Shown piece by piece: positions 48,101-57,991 of a DNA stretch of 64,000 bases. Each line of letters starts with the position of its first letter. Position 1 is the first letter of the stretch. The DNA lies in NCBI RefSeq assembly GCF_037975245.1, contig NC_092573.1, positions 20,808,265 to 20,872,264 on the forward strand. Direction: 5' to 3'. The DNA is from Apostichopus japonicus (lineage: Eukaryota; Echinodermata; Holothuroidea; Aspidochirotida; Stichopodidae). The notes under the pieces are model-generated. The model was not told the DNA's origin and searched no databases. It worked only from the letters and a program-made list of their open reading frames with translations. A program made the translations under genes and the position numbers.

Positions 48101-51100
48101 ATTACATTTTCTTTTTCCTTTTATTATTATTCAAAGATTGGCGGCTACAAATTGCCTTTCATCGTCCTTGGCTTGGTCTGTCTGACATCGGTGACCATTA
48201 ACATATTCATTCTTCCTTCCGTTGGTAAGTTAAATAACTTTATCATGATTTCACCGCATGCATGTACTTGAAAATTCTCTCCAGGACAGTCTGAAGATGC
48301 TGCTAGCATTTTTCAAGCTGTATAAATCCGATAACAGACAGCTCAAGTAGTTTCCATGGAGACATTGATTTTGGAATTTTCTGCATCCTTTTGTCAAATC
48401 TAATTATAACAGAAAGCATTGTTGTCTTTCATGTTTCTGTATAGTGTTATGTTTTCTCTTTTTTCGTGAGAACAACTTGTTAAATAGAGAATGCAACGTA
48501 AAGAATGTTCAGTGACTCAACAAAAATAACAACATACAGGTTAGGGGAGGCAAAGGGAACGACCGCCCCCCCCCCCCAGTTGAACATATTTTTAATTTTT
48601 TTGTTTATGATATCCCTAGTAATTTCAAAATAGAGAATGCTTAGATGCAACTTACAAGGCCTGGGAAGTGCCATTCCAGCGATCTGGGAGGCATTTTCGG
48701 CCAAAGTTTTCTTTTAGGCTTCGCGCCAACCCATGGTGGCGCTATGCTTGGATAGTTTGCCTACAGGCTTTGCCCCTCCCTTGGCAAATTCCTCGCTACG
48801 TTCCTGATACAAACTGGGGTGGCGAAGGGGGCAACTGCCCCCCCCCCTTGAGAGCATATTTTTTTTTATGATATCCCTAGTAATTTCATAATAGAAAATG
48901 CTTAGATGCAACTAAAAAGGCCTGGGAAATGCCATTTCCAGCAATCTGGGATTCATTTTCGGCCAATATTTGTGGCGCTACGCTTACATAGTTTGCCTAC
49001 AGGCTGCGCCCCTCCCTTTGCAAATTCCTCGCCACAGGCCTGATGGGAAACTTAACTTTCCCACTTGGTTCTCAAAAGATGACTGAGTTTGAATAAAAAA
49101 TCCTTTTTCAATCCTGTCATTTTGACGGTCTCAGCTAATCTTACTGACAGGGTATGGATTTCAGCTTAAGTCACAGCTTTGCAAAGCAACTGCTGCTGTC
49201 TTTCACCGTTTTTTTACAAACTTTGTAAGCATTTCAGATAATCAATGACACGTTCGATGATAAATTCCACAGGTGTAGACCAGCAAGAGTCTGGGTCAGT
49301 TATGAAGATGTTACAGATTCCAGCCGTTTATCCAGTGGCTCTTGGGATGTTTGTAGGAAGTGCATCTCTGGTGTTCCTTGATCCAACACTCTCAGTTCAT
49401 TTGTCATTGGTAAAGAAGAAGAACATTTATCCTCTACTTTCTCATCATTCTATCTTATTTTAGCTTGTCATTCAATTGAGATATTCTCGCTGGCAATTAG
49501 ATATTAAACAATAGCCTGTTTATCTTCTTGTATATAAATGTATATGTATGTATTTTAGATCCTCCTGCAAGCAGGAACTCACAAAGAAGCCTCATTGGCT
49601 TATCAAAGCCGCAAGCTGACCGAAGTCAGTCTCTTACATTCATATTTAATGTCCATGGTTATGAATTGTCAATTGTCAACAACTCTGTAACTGGACGACA
49701 TACATTAATCTTGGAGTGACTCGAAGGGGGGACCTTATGATTGAAAGGCACCGGCGTTAACCGCTGAGTTAACACTCCTATATGTAAAGGGTGAAATGTA
49801 AAGGGTGAAATGGTGTCATTGTTTCAATAACAACAAATACACCCATATACACAGACAAGAAATATTATCATACCAGATATCGACTATTAAAAGGTACCTG
49901 TTTTGGGATTTAAGCACCTAAAAGCCGGCTAATTCAATTTTTAGTTTTTATAAGTCAAGGGGCTATTCCGGTTTTCAAGGTTATCATTAATCCTTTTATT
50001 GTGCTAAACCTTTGGAATACTCTTAATTGATGACAGTAAGCTCTTCAGTGCATGACAATTGCTAACAACTCAACCAAAACAGATTCATTGAAAAAAAATG
50101 TGAAAAAAAAATATGTGGAAAAAAAATTTTGAAAAAGAAAACTGAAAAAAAAATTGAAAAAAAAACATTTTAAAATAAAAATTTGATTTTTAGTTGTTGA
50201 AATTTTGAAAAAAAATTGAATAAAACCAAAACAGATTCATTGAACTTAATTTGTGCATGAGCAGCCTTAGATGACATTCAACATCTTGACAAAAGTAGTA
50301 TTATTTAATGTAAATGTATTATTTTAGGTCATAATTATTTTCTGAAAGCAGATTAATTTCTTGGCATAAAGTCATAAAGTAAATTTCTTCAAACTTACTT
50401 TAACTTTCATCTCTCTTTCTCTCTCTCCCCACTTACAGTTTCACGTTTCTCCTGAACTTATCGGTGTAATATTCTTGCTGTTCGGAGGCTTTTATGGAGT
50501 GGTTTCACCTCTATGGGGATACGTTGCAGATAAAACGGTATTATTATTATGATCGTTATTTTCCAAACAACAAAGATGTTGAAATGGAAAAATGTCTAAG
50601 TTCCATCTGGGTACCAGAAAGAAATGCTGAAAATTGATGAATTCCCTGATTGGTCGTGCAGAGAATTACAGTCTCAATTTAGAGTAACAGTGTGAGTGAT
50701 GTGCCTCAAAAGTCCCAACGGAATGAAGCGTGTTTTCACAAAGTATGCTCAGATTCTGTTCAGTCAGCATTGATCTGAAAGTATTTACTATTCAAATCTC
50801 ATCCTTCGGAAAAGAAAAAAAATCAGATTGCTTCCAAAAAATACAACCAGGGGTAGAAAAAACCTTGCCAACCATCTGAACAAGATTGTGGGATATTGAT
50901 TTTCCTCAAGAGATTTCATTGTGGAAAAAACAAGAAAGGTAAATAAAATCCAAAATCTCCAAAATATAGGAAGATTAGAAAGACTTAAGAGGTGGTAAAA
51001 GAAAATTGTTATAAAAAATGAGTGTGTTTGAGTTTGTTTTCATTGTAAATTAAACTCTTTTATTAGGATTGCACTGTCGTCTGTCTGATTCATACAAAAA

Positions 51101-54100
51101 TAATTAACGTAAAATTGCTGGTACTAAAACATGTTCGCATGAAATACAAAGGGGGAGGGGGGGTGGGGAACTTACCAACCCTGCATGCCACCCAGAAGTG
51201 TGTCTCCATTACTGACAAGAAGATGTGGTTGGAGAACGATAGCTTGACTTGGATTGTGGCAAGCCCTGTACAAGATTGTAGAGAAACAATGATAACATTT
51301 TTGTTATATCCTCATTTTTTTATAATATGAAGGCAAGCCAACATTTTCTCACTATCTTTTATCTACAGGAAAGTACAAGAATCATGATGGTTCTTGGCTA
51401 CTTTTTTCTGTCTTTTGCCTTCCTCTGCGTGGGACCCACCAGTCTATACTTCCTCAAGCTGCCTCAGTAAGTCGAGTCAATTAAGTTGATCGTTATGATC
51501 GTTATGACTAATTGTCCTTAACCGTTTCTTGTCAAGGGTTTAATGGTTCATGTTCTGCTTGGATCATTGTCACCTATTTTAATTAGAAATCATAAACATA
51601 ATTTAAATCCCTTTCTAGCCAAGAAATTCTCTGCTAATTCCTTAGTATTACGATAATGATGGTGGTGATGATAGTTTCGGTGATGATGATGGTGGTGATG
51701 ATGGTGTCAGTGGTGGTGATGACTGTGGTGATGGCATGGATGGTGATGGTAATGATGAGAGTGATGGTATAGCTGGTGGTGGATTATGATGATTATGATG
51801 GTTGTGGTGATGATGGTGCCAGTAATGGTGATAACAGTGGTGGTAATGATGGTGGTGGTGATGATTGTGGTGGGTATGACTGTGGTGTGGATGGTAATGA
51901 TGAGAGTGATGGTATAGCTGGTGGTGGATTATGATGATTATGATGGTTGTGGTGATAATGGTGTCAGTAAAGGTGATGACAGTTGTGGTGATGACAATGG
52001 TGGTGGTGGTGATGATTGTGGTGTGGATGGTGATGATGACAGTGATGGTATAGCTGGTGGTGATTATGGTGATAGCTGTGGTAATGATAGTGCCAGTGAT
52101 GGTAATGACAGTGGTGAGGATGATGATGATTGTAGTGGTGATAGCTTTGGTGGTGATGACAATGATGGTGAAGCTGATTGTGATTATAGTGATGGTTGTG
52201 ATGATAGGTAAGGTTGTGGTGATAGTAATGGTGAGAATGGTCATCATCATCATGTATTGGTATTTCTAGCACATTTTTGATGCCTCACTGATATGAGAAC
52301 TATGATATCTGACATACTTTTCTTAACCTAAGCACATCACGGACAGAAAACTGACTGAGAAATTATAGACAATTTGAAAAAAGATAAGACATTTCTTGGG
52401 GCGATTCAAACCAGTCAGCTCATGTTTATAAGCCCTGTGCTCTACCAACCGAGATATCCTGCCCTTACAATGTCTATATAATAATTTCTTTGCTGTGTAA
52501 CCCTCTGGTTACATGTAACCCTCTGGTTACATGTAACCCTCTGGTTAACTGTTTCACATGTATACAGCACTTTTCCTTGTTTGTAGGGCCCTCTGGATGG
52601 TCATACTTGGCTTGGCCGTGGTTGGACTAGCTCTCGGCTGTGCCTTGGTGCCTGCTCTACTCGATCTTCTCTCATCAGCCACGTATGTTTCCATCATTTC
52701 TGTTCAATTCCAAGACAGTTTGCTAGAGGCATAAATGTTTGTATGTTTTAGCTGATGGGAAAGGGGAAGTTGGTTGGGGAGGGAGGGGCGGTGGGGTGGA
52801 GACAAACTATGTTGCATTGCCATCATTTGAGAGAGCTGAGGGAACATGTGTTCCACCATCTCCATTCCTTTGTCATTATTTACTTTTATTAATTAAGCGC
52901 TCTTGCTTTGTTTCTTTACAGGTGGTATGGTCTACCTAATGATTTATCTACACAGGCAGTTGTCTCCGGTCTCTTTAACAGCTTCTTCAGTTTGGGGTAA
53001 AGTTGTTAATGTATTGGATTATAACATTAAAGCAACTAGTGGTTTTATCATCACTTAAAAAAGCTTGTAGCAAATATTTACACTTTTCACCAATTCCATC
53101 TAGTTTGCAATTTTGATGCAAAAGACATTCAGTTGTTCAATATGCAAATACATGTTTAAGATGCAAATAAGACTAGTCCTAGAAAATGCCACAAGGCCAA
53201 GATGGACTCTTTAAAACACCTCCATATAAGACATACCAATATTATATATTCTGAGGATGTGCCTGCAAGATTAATCAAGGGTGGAGGGGCAAAAACGGGT
53301 TTGATACCTTGGGGCCTGAGAGGGTGTTAATCCAGTACTGCTCTCTAACCCCCTCTCCCCACCCCACCCCCCCCCACTTTTCACCTCATTCGTTTGCATC
53401 CTCGCACAGCTAATCAATTCATATTCTTTGACAACATCTTTGCTCTGAATAAACCATATATTATGGTGTTTCATACATATGTTTGTATATGTTTATGTAT
53501 GTATGTATGTATATTACAGCACAGTACATTTTGTACATGTATGTATTTGTATGTATGTATGTATATGTATGTATATGTATGTATGTACATGTATGTATAT
53601 GCATGTATGTATGTATGTATTTTTTAATTACTATTACCCTTTTTTGTTCCTTTGTTGGTTTCTCGTAGAGCGTTTGTGGGGCCTACTCTTGGTGGTTACA
53701 TGGTGGATCGCTTTGGCTTTATGCATACAGCTACTGGTCTGGCCATGTTAAACTTTGTGGTCATGTGGGTAATACTGCTCTTCAGCATGTGGGAATATCG
53801 CTGTGGCAAAGGGTACGTTTCGTGCATCTCATTCATTTCTACAGTTATTGACAACACTTTAAAACCTCAACATAGTTAAGTGCAGGTTTAACTTTTACTT
53901 TGCTTTACCTTTTCAGATTAACGAGCCCCAGGGGATTATTGGATTATGACTAATATACTCTCAAAACTGAAGACTTTGAAAACAGGGGGCACAGCGAAAT
54001 AATTGTTTTGTGGCCTGATCGGGCTCTGGATGTCCTTGAGTATATTATTTTAAAGAGAGAAATGGGTGATTCCTCAACTTGCTTCATAGAATGATTCAAA

Positions 54101-55707
54101 TTATGTTCAAAATATAAAATAAAATAAAATGTACTTTGCTGTAATCTTTGATGCCATTGTTGAAGGACAGATCAAACTGCCTTGCAGCTTTTTTCCCAAG
54201 GTTGTATCAGATAGTGGGAAAACTATCATATCTTTTTCTTTGGGAGGGGAGAAAGGGGGGGGGAGGTGGGGGAAGAAAGAGCCTGGAAGCAAAGAAATTA
54301 ATTATACTGTCTTGGTGAAATTTGCCCACAATGCCCACACACCAGTTTCCATATAATATTTCTATATTTTTATAGTTCTATGTGATATTTCTGGTTGTAT
54401 TACAACAGTGGATGAGAATGAAGCAATTATGTTGTCAATGGAAGATGATTCACATTTTTTTGATGCAGCCAATCTTGAAAGTAGGAGACTGAATTCAAAT
54501 TCAGAACAAAAGCGACCCCTCATTGCAGATTTGTGCATCTATGACACGGCACTTGTTTGATGCTAGCACTTTTTGTACAAGCGTATGAATTCCTATCAAA
54601 TGTATCACAAACATAGCATTGGATAGAATTGCATGAAATTATCAGCAGGTTACTTAAAATATATATATTCCTCTTCATAAATGTCCAAAAAAGAAATTTT
54701 ACCTCTGAAGTATTCAACCTTAGAGCTAACTCAATTTTTTTTTAAAGACAAAACAAATGAAATTTGATTTGCTCCTTATGAATGACATTACAGAGGGCAC
54801 ATTTGTTTATAAGATTTCAATATATCATATCTCCTCCAATGATCAAGGAATTGAATAATGAAGTTTGGCCAGAGAGAATCATTCTACATTTTTGGTTTTG
54901 ATGATAATCGTAACTTTTGCATTCATGATGGCGAATGTGTGTATGTGTGCGTGTATGTGGGTGAGTGCATCTGTGACACCCACCTTGTAAACACGATATC
55001 TCAAGAAGGGAATGTCAGACTAATTTCATATGTGGTGTGTCGAAGTACCACATTGAGTACAAGAAGCTTATTGTTTTTAGAGGGGGTCAAAGGTCATTTG
55101 GGGTCACCAGGGGTCAAATTGTGAAACCTTGTAAAAACGATATTTCAAGATGGGAAGACCTCATATTTGATGTGTAGGAGTACCACATTGAGTACTAAAA
55201 GTCTCTCATGTTACATCATCGAAACCACAATGCATTTTTGCATTCAAGTTTTGTGAATGTGATACAGTTCTTGTGAACTGACTTTCTAGTTTTCTTGTAA
55301 AGACTGTTTTTAATCTCAATGTCCAAATCTTCTTCATATTTTATTAATGCATAATAAAATGGATGGCTGATCATGATGACACAATAACCTTATGTAGTCA
55401 TAGAAACAAGTTTCTCAAGTTCTCCAATATTTGAAGAAATAACGGCTTTTATAGCCTTAAAAATTTACCTCAGATTTTTCAATCTATAATTACACATATT
55501 TCATTTCTAATTTTGTAGCAATCAAAAGCATTTAGTAAAAGGCGACATTATTAAAAATAGGCTGACGGATCCCATGTTACTTTAAAGTTTTGTTGATTCT
55601 ATGTCAGGAGAAGAACCCCATGGCGTTTCCTCGGACCTTCAGACTCTCGGACTAACGAAGTTAGTGAGCGGAGTCCTCTCCTAAGCGATGGTGCAGTACA
55701 ATGTTGA
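45103..55707 (+). CDS. SLC18B1: Vesicular polyamine transporter, MFS family
   Basis: SLC18B1 (VPAT) loads polyamines into vesicles in exchange for protons; it has 12 membrane helices. Exons: 45103-45273 (exon opens at 45083), 45806-45901, 46215-46288, 46703-46850, 47077-47145, 48137-48224, 49273-49409, 50439-50537, 51369-51466, 52587-52682, 52922-52996, 53669-53812, 55608-55707. Phases agree at every junction; 1395 nt, 464 aa (human 456). Visible: first helix through ILAPFFPIE, GFIFGIFNLIIF, the antiporter motif C-like GAGFMIGPPLGGFFYG in helix 5, PLWGYVADKT in the loop before helix 9, and GAFVGPTLGGYMVDRFGF in helix 11. The tail ends ERSPLLSDGAVQC, with an acidic dileucine sorting motif (E-x-x-x-L-L) as in the human tail. 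An alternative last exon at 53917-53953 would give a short tail LTSPRGLLDYD. Introns hold repeats described separately. Confidence 0.9.
48530..49045. repeat. Two tandem ~285-bp copies of an interspersed repeat
   Basis: Both copies share a C run (48567-48579 and 48839-48849), GATATCCCTAGTAATTTCA, AATGCTTAGATGCAACT, AGGCCTGGGAA and TAGTTTGCCTACAGGCT. They are head to tail, in the SLC18B1 intron after 48224. On the minus strand the C runs are G runs, as in other repeats of this window. Confidence 0.85.
49544..49790 (-). mobile_element. SINE family 1, copy D
   Basis: Nearly full length. On the minus strand the head reads GGTTAACGCCGGTGCC with a decayed B box (CCTTCGAGTCACTCC). The body and both hairpins are intact, and the 3' end is GATCTAAAATACATAC. 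It lies in the SLC18B1 intron between 49409 and 50439. Confidence 0.87.
50085..50225. repeat. A-rich degenerate repeat
   Basis: Repeats of TGAAAAAAAA with slight variations over 140 bp in the SLC18B1 intron. The phrase AACCAAAACAGATTCATTGAA occurs on both sides (about 50073 and 50223), so the A-rich block is bracketed by a direct repeat. Confidence 0.7.
51653..52250. repeat. GAT/GGT-rich low-complexity block with ~145-bp internal period
   Basis: About 600 bp of GATGGTGATGGTGG-type sequence in the SLC18B1 intron between 51466 and 52587. A longer phrase (GAGAGTGATGGTATAGCTGG) recurs at 51757 and 51902, showing a higher-order unit. Open frames up to 201 codons on either strand are a consequence of the triplet composition. 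Confidence 0.9.
52398..52464 (-). mobile_element. tRNA-like fragment (SINE head or tRNA pseudogene)
   Basis: Minus strand: GGGCAGGATATCTCGGTTGG, then TAGAGCACAGGGCTTATAA, ending TGGTTTGAATCGCCCC. The D-arm/A box (TCTCGGTTGGTAGAGCA) and T-arm/B box (GGTTTGAATC) are recognisable. The expected 3' acceptor strand complementary to GGGCAGG is missing, so it is not a working tRNA gene. It resembles neither of the two SINE families seen elsewhere in the window. Confidence 0.55.
52495..52550. repeat. 18-bp tandem repeat, three units
   Basis: GTAACCCTCTGGTTACAT is repeated three times (the last partial). Each junction forms the palindrome GGTTACATGTAACC. It lies 40 bp before the acceptor of the SLC18B1 exon at 52587. 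Confidence 0.9.
53480..53625. repeat. (ATGT)n microsatellite
   Basis: Interrupted ATGT/TATG repeats over about 145 bp, ending about 45 bp before the acceptor of the SLC18B1 exon at 53669. Open frames (Met-Tyr-Val-Cys repeats) are artefacts. Confidence 0.93.
54935..55225 (+). repeat. Two-unit tandem repeat with GGTCA motifs
   Basis: Two units share CCTTGTAAA-ACGATAT-TCAAGA and GTACCACATTGAGTAC. Between them is GGGTCAAAGGTCATTTGGGG, again a DR1-type pair. It is related in style to 1660-2215. It lies in the last SLC18B1 intron. Confidence 0.7.
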
Positions 55708-56326
55708 CGAGGAAATTCATCTCATGCAGCTGGATATGCGAACACATTACAGCAGTTATCTTGAAAACAATTATGTGCCTTGATTTTCCTTTGTTACTTA
55801 TTCGTGATAGTGTAAACATCTTTTGCGATTTAACTCTATCAATACGTGACTCCATCATTCATAACCTATAAACGTATGTACATATATATTTTGATATATG
55901 TTGTCATGCAACAGACATGAGTATGAGTTTTAAGTCTTAAAGTTACCTTGTGTACACCAAAATCCAAGGATATCCTCAGCGGTTAGGAATGCTATGGTCG
56001 AGGCTCTAATATACGTGCAAAAGATAGTTTTTTGTTTTTTCTATCATTGTAACTGATATATATATGTAGATAAAAAATACCATTGAAAATGATGCATTCC
56101 CGATCCATATTCCCTCCATCAGTCTTGTGTGTGATATTTTAGCACCTGTGTTCATACATTTAAAACAATGGTAAATTTTTAATGCTCAACAATATAATTT
56201 TTTGATATTTTGTCGATGTTATTTTCTATATTTTATTTCTATAATCGACATTATTGCATGGAAACATTGATATTTGAATTTTTGTTGCTGTTATTTTGGT
56301 GTTCATTGTTCATTTATGTACATTAA

Positions 56327-56998
56327 AGCTCAATTGACACGTCTATTGTTAAATGGAATGATAAGTTTGATTTAAATGAGAGTCAATGGAATGTAATCTT
56401 TCAAATTCCGTTTAAGTCTTTAAGGGAAACAAAGATAAAGTATTTCCAGTATCGCTTTCTTCACCGTATTTTGGGAACAAATTATTTATTATTTCAAATG
56501 AAAATGACAGATAACCCTCGTTGTAATTTCTGCGGAGTTTTTGATGAAACAATAGAACATCTTTTTTGGGAATGTAATATTAGTGCTAGCTTTATTTTAG
56601 ACGTTGAGCAAAAAATTTTCAATAGACAGTTTGTTTTTTCCAAGAAAGATGTTTTCTTTGGATAATAACTGTTATCAAAACATCCACTGAACTTTCTAAT
56701 ATTTTATATCAAATATTACATATTTCAGAAGAAAGTTAACAATGGTTCGTTAATTGTAAACAAATTTTTGTATAAGTTCAAATTTCAACTACAAGTGGAA
56801 CATCAATTACATAAGAACAAATTATGTGGGCGGTTTCCGTTCCAGACTTTAAAGGCCACTTTTAGTGCGTACCCATTTTTAATTGAAGAATAGTGGTTGC
56901 TGTTATGCCATTACTGTTATGTTTATATGCATAAAGGTCTTAATGCAGAATGTTTGCGTTTATGTATTTTAAGAAAAAATATGTAATAAATGTTGTTG
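56327..56998 (+). pseudogene. 5'-truncated LINE, end of ORF2 with zinc-binding region
   Basis: An open frame from about 56327 to a stop ending at 56665 reads as the C-terminal part of an L1/Tx1-like ORF2. It includes KYFQYRFLHRILGTN and the Cys-His cluster RCNFCG...ETIEHLFWEC, typical of reverse-transcriptase-associated zinc-binding regions. Homologous-looking sequence resumes in another frame (FLYKFKFQLQVEHQ to about 56892, TAG), so the copy is frameshifted. An A/T-rich 3' end with AATAAATGTTG follows. The reverse transcriptase proper is missing. Confidence 0.75.
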
Positions 56999-57040
56999 TT
57001 GCAAAAGATGAACAATTAATGATGGCAAAAAAAAAATCAA

Positions 57041-57505
57041 TTGACATGATACATCTCTCATTTTCTAACTTTATATATTGTTGAAAGTAGATATATTATG
57101 TTTAATTCGTAAAAAATATATATAGGCCTATAGCTGTTAAAATATATATATTTTTAAATATATATAATTAACATATATATATAATTTTTCACGAATATAT
57201 ATTTTTAACAAAATATATATTTTTGACCAAATATATATTTTTCATAAAATATATATTTGTAAAATATCTATATTTACAAAAATTTTACAAACCTATACGA
57301 TTACAAATATATATTTTTACTAAATTATATGTAGTTACGAATATGTATATATATATTTCTTTACATATGTTTCTATATATATTGTGTTGAAAATATATAT
57401 ATTTTTACAAATGCATATATATATATATATTTTACGAATTAAACATATATATATATCTACTTTCCACAATATATATTGTTTAGAAAATTAAAGAGAAATG
57501 TTGAC
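57041..57505. repeat. AT-rich foldback element with ~80-bp inverted arms
   Basis: The left arm 57041-57122 and right arm 57420-57505 are inverted copies. Both contain GAAAGTAGATATAT and TGTTTAATTCGTAAAA in the same order on opposite strands. The ~300-bp middle is an array of AAATATATATTTTT palindromes with varying 5-8-bp linkers. It lies between the truncated LINE and POLR2M. Confidence 0.85.
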
Positions 57506-57919
57506 ATTTTTAGCAATACTTTGCATAAGAATTGTTTGGTGTATAAAATTGAGCGGTAGTAATATCATAGAGCTTAAACAGATTTTTTTAACAATTGTGT
57601 GGATGGACGGACGTATAGATCACGAAAACTCACACCAGCAGCATGGCATGTATGAGCTAAAAAATAAGCGCAAACTTTTCTGTATTTGCTGACCAAATGA
57701 AAAACAGCAACACCAGTGGATATATGCATATACACAATGGAATGTATTACTGCTCATTGCGATGTATTTGAAATCAAGACTCTCCCTCCCCCCCCCCCCC
57801 CTCCCATTTCCCCATCTCTTTTAACTGTAATATACACTATTCGCTTTCATCGCGCCGAACGCTATTCGTTAATAGCTCCATGCTGAGATTTACTGCCTGA
57901 AGTACGAAGTACTACAATT

Positions 57920-57935
57920 AATAGGGGGCGCTCTG
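57920..57935 (+). promoter_or_regulatory. CTCF-like core upstream of POLR2M
   Basis: AATAGGGGGCGCTCTG matches the AGGGGGCGC core of the bilaterian CTCF motif. It lies about 57 bp upstream of the POLR2M start codon, in a short CpG-bearing segment (TCATCGCGCCGAACGC near 57850). No TATA box is seen. Binding is inference. Confidence 0.35.
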
Positions 57936-57991
57936 TCATTTTGTCATTCAGGTGAAATCATCGTCTGACTTACAGCTTTGTTACTTTGAAA

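Noticed and set aside
51648-52253. 201-codon minus-strand frame rich in Thr, Ile and His
   Set aside because: GAT/GGT triplet repeat; several frames on both strands are open at once, and it lies in an SLC18B1 intron.
54409-54560. 50-codon open stretch after a possible acceptor (ends QKRPLIADLCIYDTALV), as last SLC18B1 exon
   Set aside because: Its open frame needs phase 1, but the previous exon ends in phase 2; in phase 2 it stops after two codons. The exon at 55608 fits in phase and has the conserved dileucine motif.
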